This document shows, piece after piece, positions 47,261-59,400 of a stretch of DNA of 64,000 nt. This DNA comes from Hymenolepis diminuta. Taxonomy: Eukaryota > Platyhelminthes > Cestoda > Cyclophyllidea > Hymenolepididae. The notes beneath the pieces are model-generated. The model had not been told where the DNA came from, ran no database searches, and saw nothing but the letters and a program-made list of their open reading frames with translations. The DNA lies in NCBI GenBank assembly GCA_900708905.1, contig CAADRB010000003.1:1932698-1996697 (forward strand), read 5' to 3'. The number at the start of each line of letters is the position of its first letter. The first letter of the stretch is position 1. The position numbers and the translations under genes were made by a program.

Positions 47261-49248
47261 TCGACTCTTATGGGTGCTTTTGGCCATCGCTCTCTCACTC
47301 TTCTTTGTTTTTTGGTCAGAGAGAGATATATGGATTTTTGTGATGGAAAACGTTAATTAATCAAATAATATGAACCCTTATGAAATTATTTTTATGCATT
47401 CACCATAAGTTTTACACCACATTATCATAAAGATGAAAATCAAAATTGATAATTTTCCCAGAAGTCTAAATTTTTATGGCTGATCATAAAAAGGCACATA
47501 AATATATTACATTAAAGGAATTGATAAAAGTGGAGAGTGAATTAACGTTTCTACAGTGGTGAATATTTGTTGGCCATTGTTGTAACTTTCGTGAATTTCA
47601 CTGAAATATGCCACCTTAAGATGGCTTAGGTAGCATTATTGCGCAATAACTCATGGCAAAGCGAAACACATTTAAAAATTTGCCATCCCAAGAAAACAAG
47701 TGAAATCGACTTTAAAAGGAAGGAGATCAAAAAGAATTTGTGGATAAAGACTGGCCAATAAAATATCCTCACTCCATTCAGTAAGAATATTAGTAGTAGT
47801 GAGTCCCGTTAACTGAAATTTTCATGTCGGTTGCAACAAGCACGTTAAAGAGAAATTAGCTGTGCAAACACTTCCATTTTTTGGCGCTACCGGATGTGTA
47901 CTTTTATACAGTTATTCCACACTCAAGGCTATTCAACTAAACTGATCAGAAGCTAAAACTGAAATCATAAAAAGCAAAAAATGGAGCTTGTTAGTTTTTG
48001 TTCCCTAATTTTACCAATAATCTGTGGAAATTTTGTTCTAACTTCACAAATTCCAAGAACGATTACTAAAATCGCATGAAATAAGTGAAGAATAATTGAA
48101 CAGTGAGATATATTTTCTGTGAAGGGAAAGCGGTTAGGTTTGATTAACATGTGATCTCAATGCAGGGTAGGTGAGAGAGTTTGTTGAATCACTTTATAAA
48201 ATGATCTATTTAGATATAACCTATTAGTGAGTTAATTATACACAGACAAGGCAACTGGAATAAAAAAATATGGTATGAACCTTCATAAACTATACGATAT
48301 AACTACGAAGCAACTGTTTGTTACATAATTTAGTCCATTTGGTCGAGGAATGATTAATTATTTCCCGTGCTTATGTGCTATCTGGATAGAGAGAAGTGTA
48401 GTTTCACTTATTTTGTTTACCAATTCGAGAGGGTGGCAAAATATGAAATTGTCTTTATCTATTAAGTGGAGATTTCTTAGGGGTTGTGATTGATGTGATT
48501 TTGCCCTTTCACCTTTTAGGATACTTACAAGTTTTAATTTCTAATGGGGCTCGGAAAGCAGTTGTAACTGACTTCGATTTTGCGGAACGAAGTTTCATTT
48601 TCACTTAGATTTTCATTATCGCTTATCTAACAAAGTAAAATTTTTTTGATAGTAAATGAGAAGGTACATAACAAATTGCACATATTTAAAATTTGATTGT
48701 GGGGTTATTCCCATCCTCATTAGCTCCAAGGAGTTTGCCCAGTATAAGCAGCTTTGATCTTATTCAAGGTCTTATACTGAACTGTAATTTAGATTTCTAA
48801 CATCTATTTTAACAAAATTTCTTTTTTAACTTAATTTAAATTACGCCATTTGACTTTTTATTATGATATATAACGCATGTCAATCAGGAGTTATCTAAAA
48901 CCCAATTTGATTCACGTCTCTCAGAAGCACTGCCCCATTCTCGCAGAATAGCAGAACTCTGTTGCAAGGTGTTTTTCGAGATTGGTCACAAGGATGAAAC
49001 TCAATCGAGTGAGTAGAACAGGGACAGTAATGCTAAGCATATAAAAATCACGTAAATACGATAATGTTAATCTAATTTTATGGATACCCATTTCAAGCCA
49101 AACAAAAGCTTCCAACTAACATTTTACACGATAAATAAAAAGAGAGAAGACAAGACTGCTGCAATTTCGCGGCAATATATTAGCTTAGGAATGGATATCA
49201 ATTATGATAAAATCTTTTAATATGATTGGTAGCTGAAGGCTTGACCAC
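47261..49248. other. Intergenic, no gene seen
   Basis: AT-rich sequence with no recognisable coding region, RNA gene or strong repeat. Confidence 0.4.
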
Positions 49249-49573
49249 TGTAGGCAGCTTGTTCCAAATATATCTTTATTAAGGCATATAGATAAGGTAA
49301 GTAAATATGAAAGGACATAGAATCTATAAGATGTATGGAAATTGGTAATATGGACCTAGAAGCACTAAGAAAACAAATTGTGAGAGCAAGCGGCCATTTT
49401 GTATAGTGTCTACATAGCCCCACTACGAGCGATAGCGTCCGGTGACTATGTAGCCTGATCTAGACAATGACTGCACTGATCTTCCAGTTTGACTTCCCCC
49501 ACTGATCCACTCAGCGTGTAGGTATGGGCTTCACTTTGGTACAGCAAAGTTGTGAGTCTACTTCTGGCTTACA
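49249..49573 (-). repeat. LTR-like relic
   Basis: Read on the minus strand, the segment runs from TGTAAG to CTACA (TGT...ACA type). It is relatively GC-rich in its first half and has CTATACAAAA, a TATA-like word, in the middle. An AATAAA (plus 49275-49280) lies about 25 bp before the end, and TGGTC follows shortly after the end. Part of its 3' half resembles about 56190-56310 (shared ATACATCTTATAGATTC-like and CCTTAATAAAG blocks). No coding remnant is adjacent. Confidence 0.4.
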
Positions 49574-52528
49574 TCATCGCCAGATCGACGACAGACTAAT
49601 TAACAAAATGTCTAGAGTATGCTTCTTATCAACAATGTGGAAGATAGATTTTCTGTTCCCAGAAGACAAAATATTCGCACTGATGTAAAAAACATACGTA
49701 TTGGTTGCCTGTTAAAAGTTTTGCAGCCTTTATACCGGATTCCACCTACCCAAATTTATTCAGAATTTTTGCAGATAAAGTGAATTTTTGATGTGACAAG
49801 CTCTCTTCAACTTGATTTGGTTTTTTACACCAGTTGAAATGAATTGTGAATTGCTTCAGGCTTGAACTTTTCTTTGCTATTGATTTCTAAACTAAAGTAC
49901 AACAGATCTAATGAAGTAGCTTGTTGCTCTGCAAAATATGCATAATAGCTGCTAAATTTAGAAGTTGTTTATAAATCTGAATACAGTCAGGGTGGAGGCT
50001 TTCTATATTCAAAAGGACACATGTCTTATTTATTTTAAATTCACCAATAACGCCAAGGGGAAATCAAGACAAGGTGGCCTATTCAAACGGATATCTTTTA
50101 GCCTCCGACTCCATAGAACACAAACAAGAAATTGCCTTCTGAATTCACTAATTTACATGATTAAAATTACACCAAAAATCAAAGGAACTAGGTTTGGGCA
50201 GTTTACAGTTGACCTGAATTGAGTTCGTGTGGGTGGGAATATGTGAATTATTTTATTTTGAAATTTATTAAAAGGACAATTACGGGGTTTATTTTGTAAT
50301 ACTTAAATCTAAATTTTGTGCTAATTCTGGACTGTAGGAAGTATTCTATGTAATTTTCTGTTCGAGACGAGGCAACATAGGTTTCTCTTATCGTTATTAT
50401 TAGATCTTACCTTGAGTGAACTCAAATGAGCTCTGTTATGCTTAAAATGACATCGGTTGTCCTATACACCTACTCATAACTGTAAAAAGATACATACGAC
50501 TGAAAGCGTCATGACTACTTAATTAATTGTATCAACTGATCAAAAAGCTCAGAATATCGCGTAAAAAAGGCTTGTCTAGAGTTACAAAGACGAAAATGAG
50601 TTTTAAACGTAAAAAATTTGATATTACGAAGTGAATTATATCCCTTGTGAACAAGTATAGAACCATATGCTTCTTGAATTTAAATAAAGTAGGCGCATGA
50701 TATGATTTTATTGATTCTCTGCTTCACCCACTGTCAGCCAACCAGCGTAGCATTGCACTCAGGGGATCACATCAGTGAATTTTTGATTCAGAATATTGAG
50801 TTTTAAGGCACAACTCTATTGCTCCGCGATAAGCCTTATTAAGCCACTCCCAAATGTCATAATACTAAGGACTAAGATCAAGGGCTTATTTGACAACGGT
50901 AATGTAAATAATTATAAAGAGAATGAGGATTGAGAAGAAATGCTTGCACTGAGTGTGCAAAAACTGGGGTGTGAAGAACAGTAAGATAAACTAAGTCATA
51001 TCGTGGCAGTGTTGAAAGAACAATTTTTATCCAAATCCCTAATCTAATAAAACGCTGTTAAATTCAATCCATAATTCATGAAATCAAATGTTTGGTTCTA
51101 TTGTCCTTCAGATTTTGTATTTCGACTAGAAAATATCCAATGGAAATTAACTAATCCAACTTTCAAAAGATATAGTGATCAAACTGTTTTAATCATATCT
51201 TGGGATTCAGCTAAATTTTCATATTTTACAATCCTTACCATTCCTTCTTCTTAAAAGTAACGTTGAATGCTATGTGTCGCCTTATCACAAAATATTTTTT
51301 CACTTTTTTTATTGCCATGAGATTTCAGTAACTTTCTTAAGGTTCGTGAATTCGGAACAACATTCACTGCCAATTTTTTTAAATGTAAAATTAGAAATAA
51401 AAATCAGGCAAGTTGAAAATTCTGTTCTCCTCATTCTCTAATTATTGGTGAGGGAGATTTTTAAGTTGGAAACAATTATCATGAGAGGAAGTACTTTTGA
51501 AGAAAGTCTCAGGCATTTTGCATATGAAATTGAGTTGAAAATTTTGTTTGAGTGTGTGAAAACTAATAGGTTGAATTTCGAAATTTATTTTTCAAAATTA
51601 CGATAACAGTACTAGAAATAAGATTGTGGACAAGAATTTGGGAAACATAACTGATTAGAATGCCTTTGGAAACAATGTTGTATCATTGTCAATTCCATGT
51701 AAATGCTCTCACTTAATAAAAAATCAATAGTGTGCAATATGTTTTCTCCAAAAACGCTGAGCATGGTACAAGTACTAAGAATATGCCCCTTGAATATTAT
51801 AACCACTCAAGTAATTACATTTTTACGGTCAGCGCTCTAAAATACTCACCAATACAGCTTTGAATGCCTTTAGAATGAAATGAGAAAAAAGTGTATTTCA
51901 AGAATTAATGTGAGTAGAAATATCTCCAGAATGAGGTTTTAGAAGTTTAGGAGAGAAACGTGTACATTTTGATTAAGCGAATAATAAATTATTTTTCTAT
52001 TTAATAGAATGCTTCAACAAATAATTTATGCCCTAATCTTAACGTCACAAATCAAAATGGGTGTATTCTTCAAAGGAATTCATGCTAATGAAGGTTGGAA
52101 CTAATGAGCATGAGACTGAATCCCCTTTTAATTTAAATTGGTTTTTCTATCGTCTTAAAGAGACATGCCCCGGATCCACCGGGTAAGCCAATGAAAAGGC
52201 TTTTTAAATCTATGCATCTCTCCGTAATTTTGTGATGTTTAACAATGAAAATTTGTTTTTGTGACAAAAATGTTAAATACATATTTTTGAACCAGAGGCC
52301 TCTTTGAAGTTTGATAGAGCTTGTTTTCCACTTGAATATAAGTGGCGTCACCCTCGGCAACTTAAAATAATGGCAAACTGAGGTTGAAGTGCAAATTTTT
52401 TATTTTTCCTTTCAATTAGTTCATAACGAAAATGCATTTTCTATTTCTCTATTAACTTTCTGGCCCATATACTTTGACCTTCACCTATCGTAAGTTTTAA
52501 CTGACCTGTCCTTTTAATCGCCTGATGG
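49574..52528. other. Intergenic, no gene seen
   Basis: Short open frames only. A 24-bp word at 50414-50437 (GAGTGAACTCAAATGAGCTC and four more bases) is a near copy of 13271-13294. Confidence 0.4.
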
Positions 52529-52551
52529 ATCAGGCACTACTAGTGCCTGAT
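52529..52551. repeat. 23-bp perfect palindrome
   Basis: ATCAGGCACTA, a central C, then TAGTGCCTGAT: two 11-bp arms around one base. It lies 317 bp upstream of the mariner-like reading frame and may be part of that transposon's end or an independent hairpin. Confidence 0.8.
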
Positions 52552-52867
52552 TGACCAGTTTATACAATGATGTCCTGTCATATCGAGTTGATAATTGATC
52601 CATCAAAAACCGATTACCTAAATCAGCTAAAAATTTGAATGAGCTCTCAAAGCATAGAGTGTGAAAGGTATCTGAGGGCACTTAAATATCTGTAATTTAA
52701 ACTAATTCGATAAAAATTGGTGTATTTTTATGGCAGATACCACTATAATTGATAAAATGAAAAGACACTCTGTAATAGTGTCTATAAAGGCGAAATAGAG
52801 AAATTTAGAAGTCACAAGATTTCTAAAAGTCGGCAGATTTTTATTTGTGAAATTAGAAAAGAGCTGA

Positions 52868-53670
52868 ATGAAAACGATGGAGATGAATTGGCCGCCACGA
52901 GGAAGAGGAAGCAGCATTGTCAACGCTCTGCTGATTCACTCACACAGAACACCTGAGTTTGTCAGAAGAGTGCATGAGATGAAGGACGAAAATCAGGAGA
53001 AGTCAATGCGTGACATCTTGCCAAAGATCATTAAGTGTCTGAAGGAACAGCAATATAAAAGGAATCATCATTGTTCATCAACATCTCGAATACGAATCCT
53101 AAGTTCTTAGATGAGGTCAGTTTATGAGGATAAAAACAACTTAAGAGAATTGCTTAATGCGTGCAGAACGATTCTTAAAGAAATCGAAGCAGTCAGAAAA
53201 ACACTAGTGTCTTTGGTTTTTCTTCGACCACAAAACTTCCACCTGGATGAAGAACTCCATCCAAGAACTGATAGGTGCCTATGTGGGGCCGACCCCGCTG
53301 AAGTTCCAATTGTTGTGCGCACGAATTTCTATGAACAGTGATGCTTTTCGGAGTTGTTAGCAGCGAAGAGCATATCATGACTCCTCGATTTTTTCCATAG
53401 GACCTTAGGGTCAATGTAGATACAGATGCCTATTTGAAGGCTCTTCAAACCATTGTTATTAAGGTTTCTTGGATAGACAGCGTTATCAATGATGGAAGAC
53501 CCTACGTCTTCCAACAACATTCGGCCCCATCCCATAGACCTCTCATAACTCAGAATTGGATAGATGACGGAGGATTTTCATCATCATGTCACACCAAACT
53601 TCTTATGACCTCCTAACTCCTCATTAGACCTTAATCCTTTGCATTATTACGTATGAGGTGGGGCGGGCCA
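52868..53670 (+). pseudogene. Dead mariner-family transposase
   Basis: Consecutive frame fragments together follow the mariner (IS630-Tc1-mariner superfamily) order. R-T-P-E-F-V-R-R-V and S-M-R-D-I come from the N-terminal DNA-binding region (52868-53110), followed by D-P-A-E-V-P-I-V-V-R-T-N-F (53111-53341). V-M-L-F-G-V-V-S-S-E-E-H-I follows up to an in-frame TAG near 53398, then W-I-D-S-V-I-N-D-G-R-P-Y-V-F-Q-Q and, after a shift, P-P-N-S-S-L-D-L-N-P-L-H-Y-Y-V. At the second catalytic Asp (usual Q-Q-D-x-A-P) the codon CAT at 53518-53520 gives His. Stops, shifts and this change show inactivity. I did not find convincing terminal inverted repeats. Confidence 0.85.
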
Positions 53671-56164
53671 ATAGTCCGAGGAACGGAGGACATTTATAAA
53701 GACCACCTGATTTAGTAAAAGCTTGAAGTCAGTCGCCTTCGGACTCGAATTGAGTCGGTGATAGAAGTCGAAGGTGGATACATAGAATAAAAGCTTAGTT
53801 AATATTATTTTTATTTATTTTGTTACAAGAAATTGAAGCTTCGGTCATTAATAGTTTCATTTTCTGCTTTTTTAAAAGTGCGTATGGTCTATATATGCAC
53901 AAATGCAATAAGTTTATACACTTTTAATAAAATCAGAAATTAAAAAGGTTTAGATTACGATCTGCAAACTAATATACCAACCAAAAGAAGGAAAAAGAAA
54001 TTTTGATTGTTAGAGCGAAAACGCTGCACTTTTAACGTCATCATTCTCTCCCCACGTCATCTTTCAATAACGAATTCTTCCCTTTCCTTTCCTACTACTC
54101 TGAGATGTTTAATCCTCCGAAAAGAATACTAAAAAAATACTAAAAACGAATGAAAATTAAATGGGAAATAAAATGTGGGATCATTAATACGAAGTGGAGA
54201 TTTCCTGGCTTCGGTGGGGAAGCCAGTCCCAATAAATTTCGATTGGGGAGGGGATTAATTGAATTTAATTAATTTAATAAAATTATTAAGCGTTTTTTCT
54301 AAATTTTATTATAAATTCAGACATTTAGTGAAGTAAATCTTTCACGCAAGTTAGTTCCAAGTAAGAGGAGAATTTTATGAGGTAGTGGCTAATAGTGCTA
54401 GCACTCCTTACTTACTATAACTTGTACTACAAGCTGAAGTCTTCTTCTATACTTCCTCACAGATATTCAAGAGGTATTTGTAATTAATATTGTTTTCAAT
54501 ATCAATTAATCTGGAGTTAAGCTGAAGGATTAAACATGCCACCTTTATCGTGCTGAAGTAGGCCTTAAAAAACTTTGTTTACTATCCCCAATGACCATCT
54601 CCACTTGTCAGGATCTGAGGATATAAAGGTATATCTTGGAAGCGATCAGGAGCAGGGAGTCTAATTGCATCGAACTTAATGTAGGAAGAATGAATTTATA
54701 TTGATCTTGAGAATGGAGGAAAATGCTAATGAAGTCTTGCATACTTCTTGCCAAATCATATAAATAAATGAGTCGAATGGTGGCATCTCCATCGCTTCAG
54801 TAAGTTTTATCCAGTCAGCATTTCACTCAAATTATGACTTCTCCGATCGATTTATATTATGCCTAGAAAGCCAATGTCAACGATTACAGTAAAACTAACT
54901 TAAATAACTGAATTTTTACAGACTGCAACGTCTTTTATATACATTCAAGGGCTTTTTGAATCCATCATCTTCATTTCAAATAAAATAAAATTGTCTCAAA
55001 TGCACTTACACACATTCTTAAGACACACATGCATGAGACTTACGCAACTGGATCTCTACAGGATTTTAACGACCATCATCCAATTAAACCAAAGAATTAG
55101 CTGCTGGACTAGCGAATGCTATTTGTTTGACCAGTTTAGGTAAGGAATTGCTCGCATTGGCGTTGGTGATGCTGAGCTAGAATCAGCTTATTAAGGATAT
55201 TTCTCGTCCGCATTATTTATTACAATAAAGATTGATCTGAATAAAGTCAACTTTTTTTACCCTATTTTACAGATCATTAACGAGAGTATTGGCGGTTAAT
55301 TACTATTAAACTCAATTATTCATTTGGTTCCACGAATGAATGGTATATTATTGTATCACATTACCTGAATGACAAATGCACGAATATTTAAAAGAGAGGG
55401 AAAGGTAGCGTATTAATATGGGTTTTAATCAACCTACGACATACTGGTCTCAACATATTCAACTCAGACTTCTTCCCCTTCTTCTCCCTCCTTTTCACAC
55501 AATTCATGACTTTTGGTTCGCATAATGACTTATCGTCCCCATTCACAGAATAATATTTGTTTGCGTTTTAACTTTTGTATGGTTTTTCATAATTTGTCTA
55601 ATTACCTTCATGTCTGCTTCTCTGTAGTTGGCTTCTACTAAATCGGATACTAGACTTAACACTTATAAAGATTATATCGTCTTTTACTCTTCCTCCAGAT
55701 GCTAAGAGGAATCAAATGATCATTTGACTCTAAGAAGGTTTTTAATGAAGGCGTTTGTTCTAACACATTTGCATTATTTCCACGACTCAAATTTTCGTAT
55801 TTCCTCCAATTAAAATCCCCATTAAAATGAAAAGACAAGCAGGTTAATTCCTTTCAATTTTGCTTCCGATTGACACATTTACTTGATTTTCCACTTTCTT
55901 CTTTTTATGTTTTGTCATCCGCCCAAAACCTTTTGATCCCGTTAGGTGGAACATGATTGAATTGTATTGTGCATGTTTCTTTTTCAAACCATCTGAGGTT
56001 ATTTTATGTCAATTAGTCACTCCTACCATTGAAAAGAAGCATGCACATGCTTTATAACTGCAATATCTTGATACCTAAAATGAGAAACTTCTCGTAAACA
56101 GCGTTTCGACTCTCAGCAGTCAATCATATAAATAGTCACCGTTAAGTTTTTGCGTTGCAGACAT
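53671..56164. other. Intergenic, no gene seen
   Basis: AT-rich with no supported coding region or repeat. Confidence 0.4.
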
Positions 56165-56410
56165 AAAATATACCTAGTCACCTTTGTTCGCTATAGGAGG
56201 GGTAGTATAAATAGACCTTTATTAAGGTGCATCGTGTAAAGCAGGTAGAAGTGAAAGAGGCATAAAGTATACAAGACGTATGAAAAAAGAAGGAACAACG
56301 ACGTGGTTTGTGGCTTAAACGCAATATTATTTCAGTGGTCGCATAGCGACATTTCAGTAGTGATGTACATTTACTACGCAATACTTGCAACAATATTGAT
56401 TTTGTAAGTT
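56165..56410 (-). repeat. Second diverged LTR-like relic
   Basis: On the minus strand the order CATACGTCTTGTATACTTTA...CACCTTAATAAAGGTC resembles the end of the relic at 49249-49573, including the AATAAA (plus 56218-56223). The upstream part shares a GCTATG core. Similarity is patchy and the borders are approximate. Confidence 0.3.
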
Positions 56411-59400
56411 CGGAATAGTTTATATATCAGGAGGAGAGGAATCGAGAAAAAAGAAGTCAACTAGTCGTATTCGTTTATATTTTTGGCAATAACACTTATA
56501 AAATGTTTATTCGTTATCGCCATTCGAAAAGACCATTACCCGAAATCATCAGTTTTACCTATTGACATTGAAAAATATAGATCCCCATAAATAAAATAAT
56601 GGTTTATATTTTCGCACCTGAGGTCTGCATATTAATTACTGAGTTTAATGTGTTCTGTTGATCACTTACAAGTGAGAACGGGCAAACCTAGGAAAAGGGA
56701 AACAGTAGTTAGAGAAATGCAGCAATTTATAGGAAGAGCAATATATTTTAGCAGATTTTATTGAAAGTTAATAAGTTTAATTTTATTAAAAATCAATACC
56801 TATATGTACATCCCTTGACTACGATAAATGTTCAAAATAAGAGGAATCTGAAATATAATTATTATTAGTTATGCATAATTTATTAAGCAAAATATCATCA
56901 AAACAGTTCCTAAATATTTCTCGCCTACACTTCCTTTCTTTAATAGCCCCCAAATAAATAAGATAAATTAATTGTCTTGGGAACTCATAGGGTTCGGTTC
57001 AAATTGGAGAAATGAGCGAATGAATGTCAGGTGCAATTTACTGCCTCTGTCTTGCATCTTGTGTATCTCTCTTTTCGAAGGCTTAATTGAAATTTGCTTA
57101 TTGAATCGGGCGATTTTATTAAAATTATGTTCCGCCAAGACAATCAACAAGTGCTCATTTGACTTCCCTTTAAGAGATAAGATTAAAGTAACTATTAGTA
57201 ACGTTGGCATTATGTTTACAGTAAAGAGAAAAGAGAATAATTTAAACGAACGTTCGAGAAATTGAAAACGTAGTAAAATGACAACCTAAGGAATGGTTAT
57301 GGTCAAGTTTCGATAAGTCGCACAAGTAAAATAGTCATCCGAATTGAAAGTAATTGAAGGAATACTTTTGTGTTGTAATCTTCGTGCGATAAAATAGCGT
57401 TAACTACACTTTTTAGAACAATCATCCCATTCTTTTCCGCCGTAGTTTTTATGCGCACAAGTATTTTAATACCTCTTTCGATGGTATTGTCCAGCATGAA
57501 TGTTTCGGGACGTACACTAAGATGCCAACTAATTCCATACCGAGGGGTTTATGCATCTTTGTTGTTGGAACACTTAAATACCCTTCAGTTTCTCTTTCTA
57601 CTCGTCTCTCATCCTTATCGGCGATAAGAAGTAGATGACCTTGATAATCTGGCAATTTTTCCACCTTTCTCATAATCTGAGTCAGCATTAGCTGCAATAC
57701 AATTTCAGTGAGCATCCAGCGATACTAACAATCTACAAAAACTACCCTCTCTCTCCACGATACATATAAAGTCTCTTATTTCGTTTTATTTATCACTCCA
57801 AGCACATTTTTTATTTCCAGCATTTAAAGATAGGAGTTAGGGTTTATTTAAAATCATTACTCTCTTAGTTTTATTTGCATCCCTTCTTCAAACCAGGTGT
57901 CCAAATTGCATGATTTCTATTGCAATCAACAAATTGGCGAATTCACGTGGATGTTCACAATGACAGAAGGCATGATTTCATCTCTTATTTGTTAAATTTG
58001 AGTACTCTCCTCTACCCCAAAGCCGAATTTGGTTTACACTAATTTCAAAATTATATCATGAATCTAAACCCACCAGTGTACCTATTTAATGAGTAATTAA
58101 GCGTCATATTATGACTTCAAAATTTGTTTCAATTATTCCAAAAAGTTGTATTTTGCACCAAGGACATTCGTGCCTTACTAGTTAACACAAATTCTTGGGC
58201 CGTCGGTTACCTTCACTTGTTATTGAAGTGATAAGACAAGAATTTCTGTTTTCAATAGCAGACTATTATTATAACCCACAGCACGGCAAAATCATTACAA
58301 TTTATACTTTGAGAAAGTATTTGAAACCGATTAGCTTAAAATCCGACAAATATCAGAGTGGAGATGGGAGTCGAAAAGATGTTGAGAATAAGTCAGTGTA
58401 TCAAAGATTCCTACAGTATTTAACTTCCGGATTTGGGTTATTACAACACTTTAATGCTCCAAAACTCAAATTTCATGAGTTACTGAAATACTGCGTAACT
58501 TCTTATTTATGATATCAGTAGCTTATTGATCGTTTGTTTAATTATAGTGGTCAGTTTTGCAGCCTCAGCTCAATTTTCTTCCGAAGGTTGAAAAAATGAT
58601 AATGATAATAACGTGACACTAAGCAAGTTAGGTGATCTTGACATTAGCAGAGCTGAGATAACTAACATTTGCATTCTTTATTTTGCTCATTAAAAACTTA
58701 CAAATCACAATTTTTAATTAAAATACTGTCCTTGGCACAATCAGTGTAATAGTATTTAGGGCCAATAGATAATTTTATAAAGAAATATTTTTATTACTCT
58801 TTTTCTAAAAATAGCTGCTGGAAGTGCTGATAAAAACGGCTCGCACGTCAGCTTTGACATGAAGTAAGACATTTCACTTGCGGGAGAAAGAATAAACAGA
58901 GTAGATGCGAAAGGTGGGTAGGGACAATTGTTGTTTGAGAAGCAAATCGAAATAAAGTCATATCGTTGGGGACATTCGAATTGAAAATTGTTTACAGATA
59001 AATAACAGCCTTGGTTTTTCCAATAATGAAACCATAGCCGATTTAGGCAAATTAAAAATAGTTTAGTGGTAATTTTAATCATAAATTCGGTGCTATTAAT
59101 CATCAGCTCCTTGAACTACCGCTTCGGCTTTCTAAATAAATATGCTAAGAGTTGTATCGACCCGCGACTACCATCAAAGTCAATAAAAATCGGTGAGCAA
59201 CAGTTACCATTAGTTAAAAATGGAGGTATCGAAGTAACCAATTTGATTATCGTAGACGAACGTTCGAAGCCCTAAATGACCACCTCCACCGATTTATTCG
59301 GAGCAAGCGGTAAAAGACCGAATGTGAGTTTCAAAATAATTAGAATTAGAACAAATTAAATTGTTTCAATCAAAACAACACATTTCAAAACTTTGGTCAT

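Noticed and set aside
57449..57715. 88-codon minus-strand frame
   Set aside because: No recognisable domain, no linked exon, and overlapping frames of similar quality exist nearby.
58195..58512. 105-codon plus-strand frame
   Set aside because: Looks globular but matches no family I know and has no promoter, splice or repeat context; possible chance frame.
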